Shown here in pieces: positions 1 through 5,684 of a DNA stretch of 5,684 nucleotides; the first letter of the stretch is position 1; each line of letters begins with the position of its first letter. The translations under genes were made by a program, and so were the position numbers. Below the pieces are notes generated by a model. The model did no database searches and had not been told where the DNA came from. It saw only the letters and a program-made list of their open reading frames with translations. The DNA comes from Nitrospina sp. (GTDB taxonomy: Bacteria; Nitrospinota; Nitrospinia; Nitrospinales; VA-1): NCBI GenBank assembly GCA_003545625.1, contig DODH01000287.1, forward strand, positions 478 through 6,161. The letters are read 5' to 3'.

Positions 1-1
1 C

Positions 2-559
2 ATCATGGTCGGTGAAATGCGCGACTCGGAGACCTGCTCTATTGGTTTGGAAGCGTCACTAACAGGTCATCTGGTCTTCAGTACCCTGCATACCAACTCC
101 GCTCCCGAAACCATTACCCGGCTTCTGGATATGGGGATGAACCCGCTTAACTTTGCCGATGCCCTGCTCCTCATTGTCGCTCAAAGGCTGGTTCGTACTC
201 TTTGCAAGAAATGCAAGGAAGACTACCACCCCACCCAGGAAGAGTTTGATTCATTAGCCAAAGAATATGGGGATGGCTTTGAAAAACTGAACATTGAATA
301 TTCTGATGACTTAATGTTGAAAAAACCAATGGGATGCGAAAACTGCAATGATACCGGTTATGCAGGACGGACCGGGATACATGAATGCCTTGAAGCTACC
401 GACGAAGTTAAAAGAATGGTTATGAAACAAGCTCTAGTCGAGGATTTACGCAAACAAGCCCTTAAAGAAGGAATGACAACTCTCAAACAGGATGGAATCT
501 ATAAAGTATTCAAAGGGGATTGCGACCTAAAACAAGTCATGGCTGTCTGTATCGTCTAA
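2..559 (+). CDS. GspE/PulE/PilB-family secretion or pilus assembly ATPase, C-terminal part (5' truncated by window edge)
   Basis: This is the C-terminal part of a hexameric cytoplasmic ATPase that powers type II secretion or type IV pilus extension. The reading frame is open to the left edge, so the first visible ATG (position 5) is internal: it lies in the Walker B segment IMVGEMRDSET. Residue numbers below count from that Met. The His box follows (LVFSTLHTN, about 23-31), then the AQRLVRTLC segment (59-67). A zinc-binding tetracysteine comes next: C67/C70 and C111/C114, two CxxC pairs 40 residues apart. After it come GYAGRTGIHE (118-127) and the family-typical tail GMTTLKQDGIYKV (156-168). 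The Walker A and N-terminal domains lie outside the window. The tetracysteine separates it from PilT-type retraction ATPases, which lack it. Whether it serves secretion (GspE) or pili (PilB) cannot be decided from this fragment, so no symbol is given. It stops at TAA and converges on trmFO with a 48-bp spacer. Confidence 0.93.
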   Translation: MMVGEMRDSETCSIGLEASLTGHLVFSTLHTNSAPETITRLLDMGMNPLNFADALLLIVAQRLVRTLCKKCKEDYHPTQEEFDSLAKEYGDGFEKLNIEYSDDLMLKKPMGCENCNDTGYAGRTGIHECLEATDEVKRMVMKQALVEDLRKQALKEGMTTLKQDGIYKVFKGDCDLKQVMAVCIV

Positions 560-566
560 AAATTTT

Positions 567-590
567 CTAGCAGAGTGCCTCCACTGCTAG
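567..590 (-). terminator. Candidate hairpin terminator for the minus-strand operon
   Basis: A perfect 7-bp inverted repeat, CTAGCAG / CTGCTAG, encloses a 10-nt loop. An alternative pairing gives 9 bp with a 2-nt bulge and a CCTC loop (CTAGC+AGTG with CACT+GCTAG). It lies between the stop codons of the two convergent genes. On the minus strand the stem is followed by AAAATTTTT, so the T-run starts four bases after the stem, which is weaker than a classical intrinsic terminator. On the plus strand no T-run follows. I infer that it ends the trmFO-side transcript; any role for the ATPase transcript would be as a 3'-end stabilising hairpin. Confidence 0.42.
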
Positions 591-607
591 CGTAACGGTA
601 ACCTCGG

Positions 608-1930
608 CTAGTGGACTGGAATGGGATGTCCTTCACTCCATAGTTTTATCTTTTCTATAGCGTTTATTGCAATCTTCTGATTCCTCAGCTTTTTATCGCG
701 AATCCGCATTTCCTGAACCCAAAAAAGACCAAAATTTATATTCATAGGTTGGAACCCTTTACTCCTCGATGTAGTTAAATAATTTATCAAAGCACCCAGG
801 GCGGTATCGACAGGGGGTGGAACGTAGTGGCTTCCCGTTAATTTCGCCACCGCGCTCAAACTCGCTAAAAGTCCCATCGCAGACGATTCGACATATCCTT
901 CTACACCGGTGATCTGGCCGGCAAAATAAGTTCCTGGACGACTCCTTAATTCCAATTCATTATTCAAAAGGCTTGGAGAGTTGATATAAGTATTTCGATG
1001 AATAGCCCCAAATCGGAAAAACTCGGCATTTTCCAAACCGGGAATCATCGAAAAAACCCTTTTCTGTTCTGGATAAGTGAGTTTGGTTTGGAAGCCTACC
1101 AGGTTATAGGCAGAACTTTCCCGATTTTCCCGACGCAATTGCACCACGGCATGGGCAATCCTGCCGGTTTTAGGAACGGGCAAACCTACCGGCTTTAACG
1201 GACCAAATGCCAAAGTACGATCTCCCCTCTCGGCCAGTACTTCAATGGGCATACACCCCTCAAAATAAATCGCCTTTTCAAAAGAGGCGAAGGAAACCTT
1301 TTCCGACGCCTTCAATTCCCGGACAAATTCATAATACTGATCCGCATTCATGGGACAATTCAGGTAATCCGCATCTCCCTTGTCATAACGCGAGGCAAAA
1401 AACGCTTTATCATAATCTATGGAGTCTGCATCAACTATGGGAGACAACGCATCATAGAAATAAAGATATTCCTGACCAATCAATTTTGAAATTTGTTCTG
1501 ACAGCCGAGGTGAGGTCAAAGGACCGGTGGCAATAATAACCGGTCCTTCTTGAGGAATTTCTACAACCTCTTCCTGCTTGAAAGTTATATTGGGGTGATT
1601 GGATAACTTTGAGGTAATCTCTTGTGAAAATAAATCCCGGTCAACAGCCAACGCAGAACCGGCCGGAACGGAGTTTTTATCTCCAGAGGCAATAACGATG
1701 GAATTTAAACTGCGGAGTTCTTCTTTAAGGATAAACGGCGCGGAATGAGCCAGATTGTTTCCCAAGGAGTTACTGCAAACGAGTTCGGCGCAATTACCTG
1801 TTTTATGAGCAGGTGTACGGGTCACCGGCCGCATTTCATGCAAAACAACCTGTATTCCTCGTTCTGCCGCCTGCCAAGCCGCTTCAGACCCCGCAAGCCC
1901 TGCTCCGATAATTGTTAAAAAATCCTTCAC
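608..1930 (-). CDS. trmFO: TrmFO: methylenetetrahydrofolate-tRNA-(uracil-5-)-methyltransferase
   Basis: This cytoplasmic flavoenzyme makes 5-methyluridine at position 54 of the tRNA T loop. It uses 5,10-methylene-THF as carbon donor and reduced FAD. The protein has 440 residues, the usual family length. The N-terminal FAD Rossmann motif is visible as IIGAGLAGSEAAW (7-19). HEMRP (31-35) and the CAELVCSNSLGN block (47-58) follow. C52 and C226 (in FEGCMPIEVLAERG) match the two functionally important cysteines of the Bacillus enzyme (C53 and C226). HRNTYINSP (311-319) and GQITGVEGYVESSAMGL (338-354) are also family signatures. The start is GTG (1930-1928); an in-frame TAA, which is topA's own stop, lies three codons upstream, so no earlier start is possible. 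I see no Shine-Dalgarno sequence before it, and translation is probably coupled to topA, 6 bp away. It is the last gene of the minus-strand operon. TrmFO replaces SAM-dependent TrmA in many non-gammaproteobacterial lineages. Confidence 0.97.
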   Translation of the reverse strand: MKDFLTIIGAGLAGSEAAWQAAERGIQVVLHEMRPVTRTPAHKTGNCAELVCSNSLGNNLAHSAPFILKEELRSLNSIVIASGDKNSVPAGSALAVDRDLFSQEITSKLSNHPNITFKQEEVVEIPQEGPVIIATGPLTSPRLSEQISKLIGQEYLYFYDALSPIVDADSIDYDKAFFASRYDKGDADYLNCPMNADQYYEFVRELKASEKVSFASFEKAIYFEGCMPIEVLAERGDRTLAFGPLKPVGLPVPKTGRIAHAVVQLRRENRESSAYNLVGFQTKLTYPEQKRVFSMIPGLENAEFFRFGAIHRNTYINSPSLLNNELELRSRPGTYFAGQITGVEGYVESSAMGLLASLSAVAKLTGSHYVPPPVDTALGALINYLTTSRSKGFQPMNINFGLFWVQEMRIRDKKLRNQKIAINAIEKIKLWSEGHPIPVH

Positions 1931-1936
1931 AACCGA

Positions 1937-4201
1937 TTAAGCCGCAACATTGGTTTTCTTGAATCCGCAATTGGGACAGACCACAGAAGGATCTTCATTC
2001 TTTTTCCACTTCTCGACCAAAAAGGGATTTTTACACTCCGGGCAAGCTTCTCCAATTGGTTTGTCCCAGGATGTAAATTTGCAATCGGGATATTTCGTGC
2101 AACCATAAAAAGTTCTTCCCTTTTTAGATCGACGCGGAGCAATCTCTCCCTCACAGGATTCTTCAGGACAGTCAATGCCAAGTCCAATCGCTTTGGTAAA
2201 TTTGCATTCCGGATAATTGGAACAAGCAATGAACTTGCCAAACCGCCCTCTTTTCATAATTAACGGCGACTGGCATTTATCGCAATTGCCTTCCACCTCA
2301 TCGGGTTTGCCCCCATCCTCCGAACTTCCTTTTTCTCCAAGATCCCGGGTATTTTTGCACTCGGGATAGCCTGAACATGCCATGAACTTGCCAAACCGCC
2401 CCCATTTAATGATCATGGGCTGGTCACATTTTTCACAAACCTCGTCGGTTTCTTCCACCTGGGCCTTAAAATCCTTCATCTTTTCTTCGGCCTTTTCCAA
2501 ATCTGCTTTGAAGGGAGTATAAAAAGCTTGCAGGGCTTCGACCCAATCCAGCTTTCCTTTCTCAATCTCATCCAACTGATCTTCCATTTTTGCAGTAAAT
2601 TCTGTGGTCATGATATCCGGAAAGTTTTCTACCAAAAGATCATTGATCAAAAATCCAAGTTCAGAAGGTTGCATGCGTCGATCCAGGTTTTGAACATAGT
2701 CCCTGTCTTTAATCACACTGATGATCGCCGCATAAGTACTGGGCCGACCGACTCCCTTATCTTCCAGCTCCTTAACCAGCATCGCCTCAGAAAAACGGGC
2801 AGGGGGCTGGGTAAAATGTTGTTCGGGAAGTATTTCGTGAACTTTTAATGTTTCTCCCTTTTCCAATTGGGGAAGCAGGCGGTCATCTCCTTTACCCTCT
2901 GTTTTCGATTCATCGCTATGCTCATCATCCTGGCTCTCAACATAGACTTTCATAAAACCCGCAAATTTTAATACTGAGCCGTTACTGCGAAACAAATAGT
3001 TTCCCGTCTGGATATCAAACTGTGTGGTATCCAAAACTGCCGGAACCATCTGGCAAGAGACAAAACGCGACCAAATCAATTTATAAAGTCGAAACATGTC
3101 CTTTTCCAGATTATCCTTGAGGACACTCGGTTCCAATTGAACATCAGTGGGCCGGATCGCTTCATGCGCTTCTTGCGCCGATTTCTTACTTTTATACGTA
3201 TTAGGTTTTGCAGGCAGATATTCCTTGCCATATTTTTCTGGCACAAACGCCCGGACTTCTTCGAGAGCCTGATCCGACAATCTTACCGAATCGGTACGCA
3301 TATACGTGATGAGGCCAACTGTTCCCTTTTTGCCCAGCGAAATGCCCTCATACAACCGTTGGGCAAGCATCATGGTCTTTTTGGGAGAGAAATTAAGTTT
3401 TCGGGATGCTTCCTGCTGAAGAGTACTTGTTATGAATGGGGCGCTCGGATTCCTTTTTCTTTCTTTCTTAACAATATTTTCAAGGACGGGGTTGGCACCT
3501 TCCAAACCTTTGAGGATTTTGTCTGCCTCAGTTTTATTGGCAACCTCGGCTTTATTGCCATCAATTTTAAATAATTTGGCCTCAAATTGGGGTTTCTGAC
3601 TGCCCTCCAGTTCCAGTGTGATTGACCAATACTCTCGAGACTTGAAGTCTAGAATCTCACGTTCTCTTTCACAAACAATTCGCAAAGCAACAGATTGCAC
3701 ACGTCCGGCACTCAACCCGCGATGAACTTTTTTCCATAAGATGGGACTGATCTTATATCCCACCAACCGATCCAGAATTCTACGTGCCTGTTGTGCGTAC
3801 ACACGGTTGGGATTAAGCTCGGTGGGGTTCTTAATAGCTTCCAGAACCGCCTTTTTGGTGATTTCGTTAAAAGCTACTCGATAAATTTTGCCCTTGGTAA
3901 ACCGTGCTACCTCATTGCCGATGTGGAAAGCAATCGCCTCCCCTTCGCGGTCAGGGTCAGGAGCGAGATAAATCTTGTCAACTTTCTTGGCGGCGTTTTT
4001 CAACTCCTGGAGAATTTTCCCCTTCCCCCGGATGGTGATGTACTCCGGAGCAAAGCCATTATCAACATCAACTCCAAGCTTTTTCTTGGGCAAATCCTTT
4101 AGATGGCCCACCGAAGCCTTAATAATAAAATCCTTGCCAACAATTTTTTTCAGCGTGTTGACTTTGGTAGGGGACTCAACGATCAATAACGATTTAGCCA
4201 T
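1937..4201 (-). CDS. topA: DNA topoisomerase I (type IA)
   Basis: Type IA topoisomerase that relaxes negative supercoils by single-strand passage through a 5'-phosphotyrosine intermediate. The protein has 754 residues and is complete. The Toprim domain is at the N-terminus: LLIVESPTK (5-13, catalytic Glu9) and APDPDREGEAIAFH (80-93, acidic D82/D84/E86). LSAGRVQSVALRIVCERE (163-180) follows. The active-site motif is GLITYMRTDS (296-305), giving Tyr300 as nucleophile with Arg302 beside it. EAHEAIRPTD (344-353) and the PPARFSEAMLVKELEDKGVGRPSTYA block (466-491) complete the core. An acidic, polar insert sits at about 422-440. The C-terminus carries four cysteine clusters: C589/C592/C609/C615, C640/C643/C660/C666, C678/C683/C701/C707 and C720/C723/C742/C745. 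The first two closely resemble each other (GRFGKF-ACS-YPECK); the fourth is divergent. ATG start with GAGGA just upstream. It sits 15 bp after dprA and 6 bp before trmFO, in the conserved order dprA-topA-trmFO. Confidence 0.98.
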   Translation of the reverse strand: MAKSLLIVESPTKVNTLKKIVGKDFIIKASVGHLKDLPKKKLGVDVDNGFAPEYITIRGKGKILQELKNAAKKVDKIYLAPDPDREGEAIAFHIGNEVARFTKGKIYRVAFNEITKKAVLEAIKNPTELNPNRVYAQQARRILDRLVGYKISPILWKKVHRGLSAGRVQSVALRIVCEREREILDFKSREYWSITLELEGSQKPQFEAKLFKIDGNKAEVANKTEADKILKGLEGANPVLENIVKKERKRNPSAPFITSTLQQEASRKLNFSPKKTMMLAQRLYEGISLGKKGTVGLITYMRTDSVRLSDQALEEVRAFVPEKYGKEYLPAKPNTYKSKKSAQEAHEAIRPTDVQLEPSVLKDNLEKDMFRLYKLIWSRFVSCQMVPAVLDTTQFDIQTGNYLFRSNGSVLKFAGFMKVYVESQDDEHSDESKTEGKGDDRLLPQLEKGETLKVHEILPEQHFTQPPARFSEAMLVKELEDKGVGRPSTYAAIISVIKDRDYVQNLDRRMQPSELGFLINDLLVENFPDIMTTEFTAKMEDQLDEIEKGKLDWVEALQAFYTPFKADLEKAEEKMKDFKAQVEETDEVCEKCDQPMIIKWGRFGKFMACSGYPECKNTRDLGEKGSSEDGGKPDEVEGNCDKCQSPLIMKRGRFGKFIACSNYPECKFTKAIGLGIDCPEESCEGEIAPRRSKKGRTFYGCTKYPDCKFTSWDKPIGEACPECKNPFLVEKWKKNEDPSVVCPNCGFKKTNVAA

Positions 4202-4204
4202 ACT

Positions 4205-4209
4205 TCCTC
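4205..4209 (-). promoter_or_regulatory. Shine-Dalgarno sequence of topA
   Basis: Read on the minus strand, GAGGA lies three bases before the topA ATG, inside the 15-bp dprA-topA gap. The spacing is short but the match to the anti-Shine-Dalgarno core is good. It is the only clear ribosome binding site in this operon; neither dprA nor trmFO has a comparable one. This supports the topA start chosen here. Confidence 0.6.
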
Positions 4210-4216
4210 ACTAGTT

Positions 4217-5332
4217 CTATTCATCACCGCAATTAGAGACATACATTTTTCCACTCAATTGTCGAACCAAGCCTCGCAATTCCAGTTGCAACAGTGTAGC
4301 CGAAACTTGCGCGGGAGACAAATTGCTATTTTCAATCAAATTATCTATATGCTTGCCTTCCAAAGACAACAGTGAAAAAATCTTTTTTTCCTCATCATTA
4401 TCAAGTTTGACTTTGAGTTCTTCATTTTCAACTTTAGCCTTCAAGCTTTCACCCAATGCAGGTAGCAGTTCCTCAAGGATGGACCCAGGGCCATCGACCA
4501 GCTTTGCACCTGCCTTAATCAGGCCATTGGTCCCCTTGCTTTTGGGAGAGGTGATATTTCCGGGAACCGCAAAAACCTCTCTTCCCTGCTCCAAAGCAAA
4601 ATCGGCGGTAATCAAGGCTCCGCTTTTTTCAGCCGCTTCAACAACAACCGTTCCTAAGGCCAAACCACTTAATATCCTGTTTCTTGCCGGAAAATTATTC
4701 CGATCCGGTCTCATGAGAATAGGAAATTCAGATAAAATCGCACCCTGCTTGACAATTTGTTTTCTTAAATTAATATTCTCCGGTGGATACGTATGCCCCA
4801 ACCCACAACCAAAAACAGCAATGGTATCTGCACCACCAGATAAAGCCGCCTTGTGGGCTAATGTATCAATCCCCCTGGCCAAGCCGCTGATCATACTAAA
4901 TCCTGCAGAAGCCAGTTTCAAGCAAAGTCTTTCCGCGACCAACCTTCCATATTCCGAAGGGGTACACGTTCCCACAACTGCTAAAGGCAAGGTGATAGTG
5001 TTTAAAGGTTTACCCTGTATATATAAAATTGGCGGGGGATCATAAATGGATTTCAGCAAGGGCGAATATTCCTCACTTTCGAGCGTTAAAATCCGCACCC
5101 CTTCTTTTTCAGCCAGCCTTAATTCGCGTTCGGCTGAAGAATCGACATCAAACTGCTTTATTTCGCTGGCTATTTTGCCGCCAATCCCCTGGATTCCCAG
5201 CAGATCGCTTCTCGAAGCGGAAAACGCCCCACGCGGGGAACCCAACCCCTGCACAAGACGGTGAAACAGGGTCCGGCCGACCCCAACAACCATATTTAAA
5301 GCCAACCAATACTTCAGGGTTTCCCTGTCCAT
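4217..5332 (-). CDS. dprA: DprA/Smf DNA-processing protein
   Basis: DprA binds incoming single-stranded DNA during natural transformation, shields it and loads RecA onto it; it is also widespread in bacteria not known to be competent. The protein has 371 residues, a normal length. The N-terminus (about 12-58) looks helix-hairpin-helix/SAM-like: MVVGVGRTLFHRL, then LLGIQGIGGKIASEI. The Rossmann-like DprA core spans about 115-285: VVGTCTPSEYG (119-129), SGLARGIDTLAHKAAL (149-164), AVFGCGLGHTYPPEN (172-186), LSEFP (200-204), FPARNRILSGLALG (214-227), EAAEKSGALITADFALEQGR (232-251) and FAVPGNI (254-260). A charged linker (about 295-315) leads to a C-terminal winged-helix domain (about 316-366). 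Odd feature: the usual Arg of the GTR/GSR motif is Cys123 here. The ATG at 5332 is chosen because RETLKYWLAL matches typical DprA N-termini. It overlaps the upstream gene by 19 bp and has no good Shine-Dalgarno sequence, suggesting coupled translation. Confidence 0.96.
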   Translation of the reverse strand: MDRETLKYWLALNMVVGVGRTLFHRLVQGLGSPRGAFSASRSDLLGIQGIGGKIASEIKQFDVDSSAERELRLAEKEGVRILTLESEEYSPLLKSIYDPPPILYIQGKPLNTITLPLAVVGTCTPSEYGRLVAERLCLKLASAGFSMISGLARGIDTLAHKAALSGGADTIAVFGCGLGHTYPPENINLRKQIVKQGAILSEFPILMRPDRNNFPARNRILSGLALGTVVVEAAEKSGALITADFALEQGREVFAVPGNITSPKSKGTNGLIKAGAKLVDGPGSILEELLPALGESLKAKVENEELKVKLDNDEEKKIFSLLSLEGKHIDNLIENSNLSPAQVSATLLQLELRGLVRQLSGKMYVSNCGDE

Positions 5333-5684
5333 GAAGCTTTTACCCGATTTAAATCTGCAACAGCCAGATTAAAGTTATAAACCGAATCATAATAGCCACT
5401 CAACACTCGGGTATATATAATGAGCGCTTCAAACAAATCTCCTGCATCCCCAATGCCAAAATCATAGTTTGCCACTTCACTCACCAGCAGAGCCCGCGTA
5501 ATTTTGCGGTTTTTCCGGGCAAGATCCAGTTTCTCCCTGGTTTCAACAGCTTTTAAGTAACCCGTCTTGAGTGCCAGCTCATTATCATATTTTCCAGTCG
5601 TTTCTTCTATACCGAAAACCAGCCCGGACACCTTAAACCATTTATCATAATTATTAAATTTAAAATCGACAGGCTCTATATCAG
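5314..5684 (-). CDS. TolC-family outer-membrane efflux protein, C-terminal end (5' part beyond window)
   Basis: The last 122 codons of a longer gene are visible; the frame is open to the right edge, so the true start lies outside. The GTG at 5631 is internal, because the codons before it read on in frame (DIEPVDFKFNNYDKWFK). The fragment is almost wholly helical with heptad-like spacing. Its second half, YDFGIGDAGDLFEALIIYTR followed closely by a YYDSVYNFNLAVADLNRV-like stretch, matches the end of TolC/OEP proteins: a turn of G-x-G-D/E-x-x-x-L type, then a long helix ending in an N-x-A-x-A-x-L-x-R motif. Such proteins form trimeric channels through the outer membrane for RND, ABC or MFS efflux pumps or type I secretion. 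No pump genes are in the window; if present they would lie to the right. The TGA stop is inside dprA (19-bp overlap). A periplasmic coiled-coil protein is the main alternative reading. Confidence 0.78.
   Translation of the reverse strand, partial: DIEPVDFKFNNYDKWFKVSGLVFGIEETTGKYDNELALKTGYLKAVETREKLDLARKNRKITRALLVSEVANYDFGIGDAGDLFEALIIYTRVLSGYYDSVYNFNLAVADLNRVKASWTGKP

Noticed and set aside
998..1536. Plus-strand open frames opposite trmFO (998-1198 and 1207-1536)
   Set aside because: They are shadows of the trmFO coding sequence with no recognisable product.
1927..2241. Minus-strand open frame overlapping the 3' end of topA in another frame
   Set aside because: The topA frame here encodes four clear cysteine clusters, so the alternative frame is a by-product of that composition.
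3137..3574. 145-codon plus-strand open frame opposite topA, along with others at 2528-2848, 3791-4102 and 3975-4214
   Set aside because: All are antisense to the conserved topA core, with no family motif, no ribosome binding site and no conservation argument.
4375..4389. A6-TC-T7 run inside dprA, resembling a terminator tail or slippage site
   Set aside because: It encodes EEKKIF in the linker and winged-helix region, has no GC stem, and the dprA frame continues correctly through it. No evidence of a frameshift or functional slippage.
4323..5045. 240-codon open frame on the plus strand opposite dprA
   Set aside because: It lies wholly antisense to a well-supported dprA. Its composition is Ser/Leu/Pro/Lys-rich, as expected of a complement frame, and no domain is recognisable.
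5346..5355. Perfect 10-bp palindrome GATTTAAATC just upstream of dprA, considered as an operator
   Set aside because: It lies inside the TolC-like coding sequence, encodes part of ADLNRV in a conserved motif, and is short and AT-rich enough to occur by chance.
5629..5631. GTG as the start of a separate 105-residue gene
   Set aside because: The frame continues open upstream to the window edge, and the sequence matches the end of a much longer TolC-type protein, so this codon is internal.
1..5684. Search by eye for CRISPR arrays, insertion sequences, tRNA genes, attachment sites and long direct repeats
   Set aside because: Nothing found. Nearly every base is inside a recognised coding sequence, and the gaps are 48, 6 and 15 bp.

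Overview
This is an ordinary bacterial chromosomal segment of moderate GC, densely packed with genes. It contains two convergent transcription units and no mobile element, RNA gene or CRISPR array that I can see. TrmFO (the folate/FAD-dependent tRNA m5U54 methyltransferase), a TolC-type outer-membrane protein and a GspE/PilB-class ATPase together point to a Gram-negative bacterium outside the Gammaproteobacteria. The ATPase and TolC-like sequences resemble those of Deltaproteobacteria-like or Nitrospinota lineages. That placement is an impression from sequence feel, not a search result.

Layout: (1) Positions 2-559, plus strand: the C-terminal third or so of a type II secretion/type IV pilus assembly ATPase, cut by the left edge. 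(2) Positions 560-607: a short convergent intergenic spacer with a clear inverted repeat (567-590) and an overlapping alternative fold (581-614), probably the transcription end zone. (3) Positions 608-5684, minus strand, read right to left: the 3' end of a TolC-family outer-membrane efflux gene, then dprA, topA and trmFO. All junctions are tight: a 19-bp overlap, a 15-bp gap and a 6-bp gap. This looks like one operon running off the right edge.

dprA-topA-trmFO is a long-conserved gene order (compare smf-topA-trmFO in Bacillus). It groups ssDNA handling and RecA loading (DprA), relaxation of negative supercoils (TopA) and tRNA T-loop methylation (TrmFO). The less usual member is the TolC-like gene at the upstream end, whose stop codon lies inside dprA. 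A pilus-class ATPase converging on a dprA operon could hint at natural transformation, but this is weak inference because the ATPase could serve secretion or pilus motility instead.

I found no convincing undescribed system. The points worth a second look are small: an Arg-to-Cys change in the conserved GTR/GSR motif of DprA, the in-frame topA/trmFO junction with a GTG start and no ribosome binding site, the mutually exclusive hairpins at the convergent boundary, and the overlap of the TolC-like gene with dprA.
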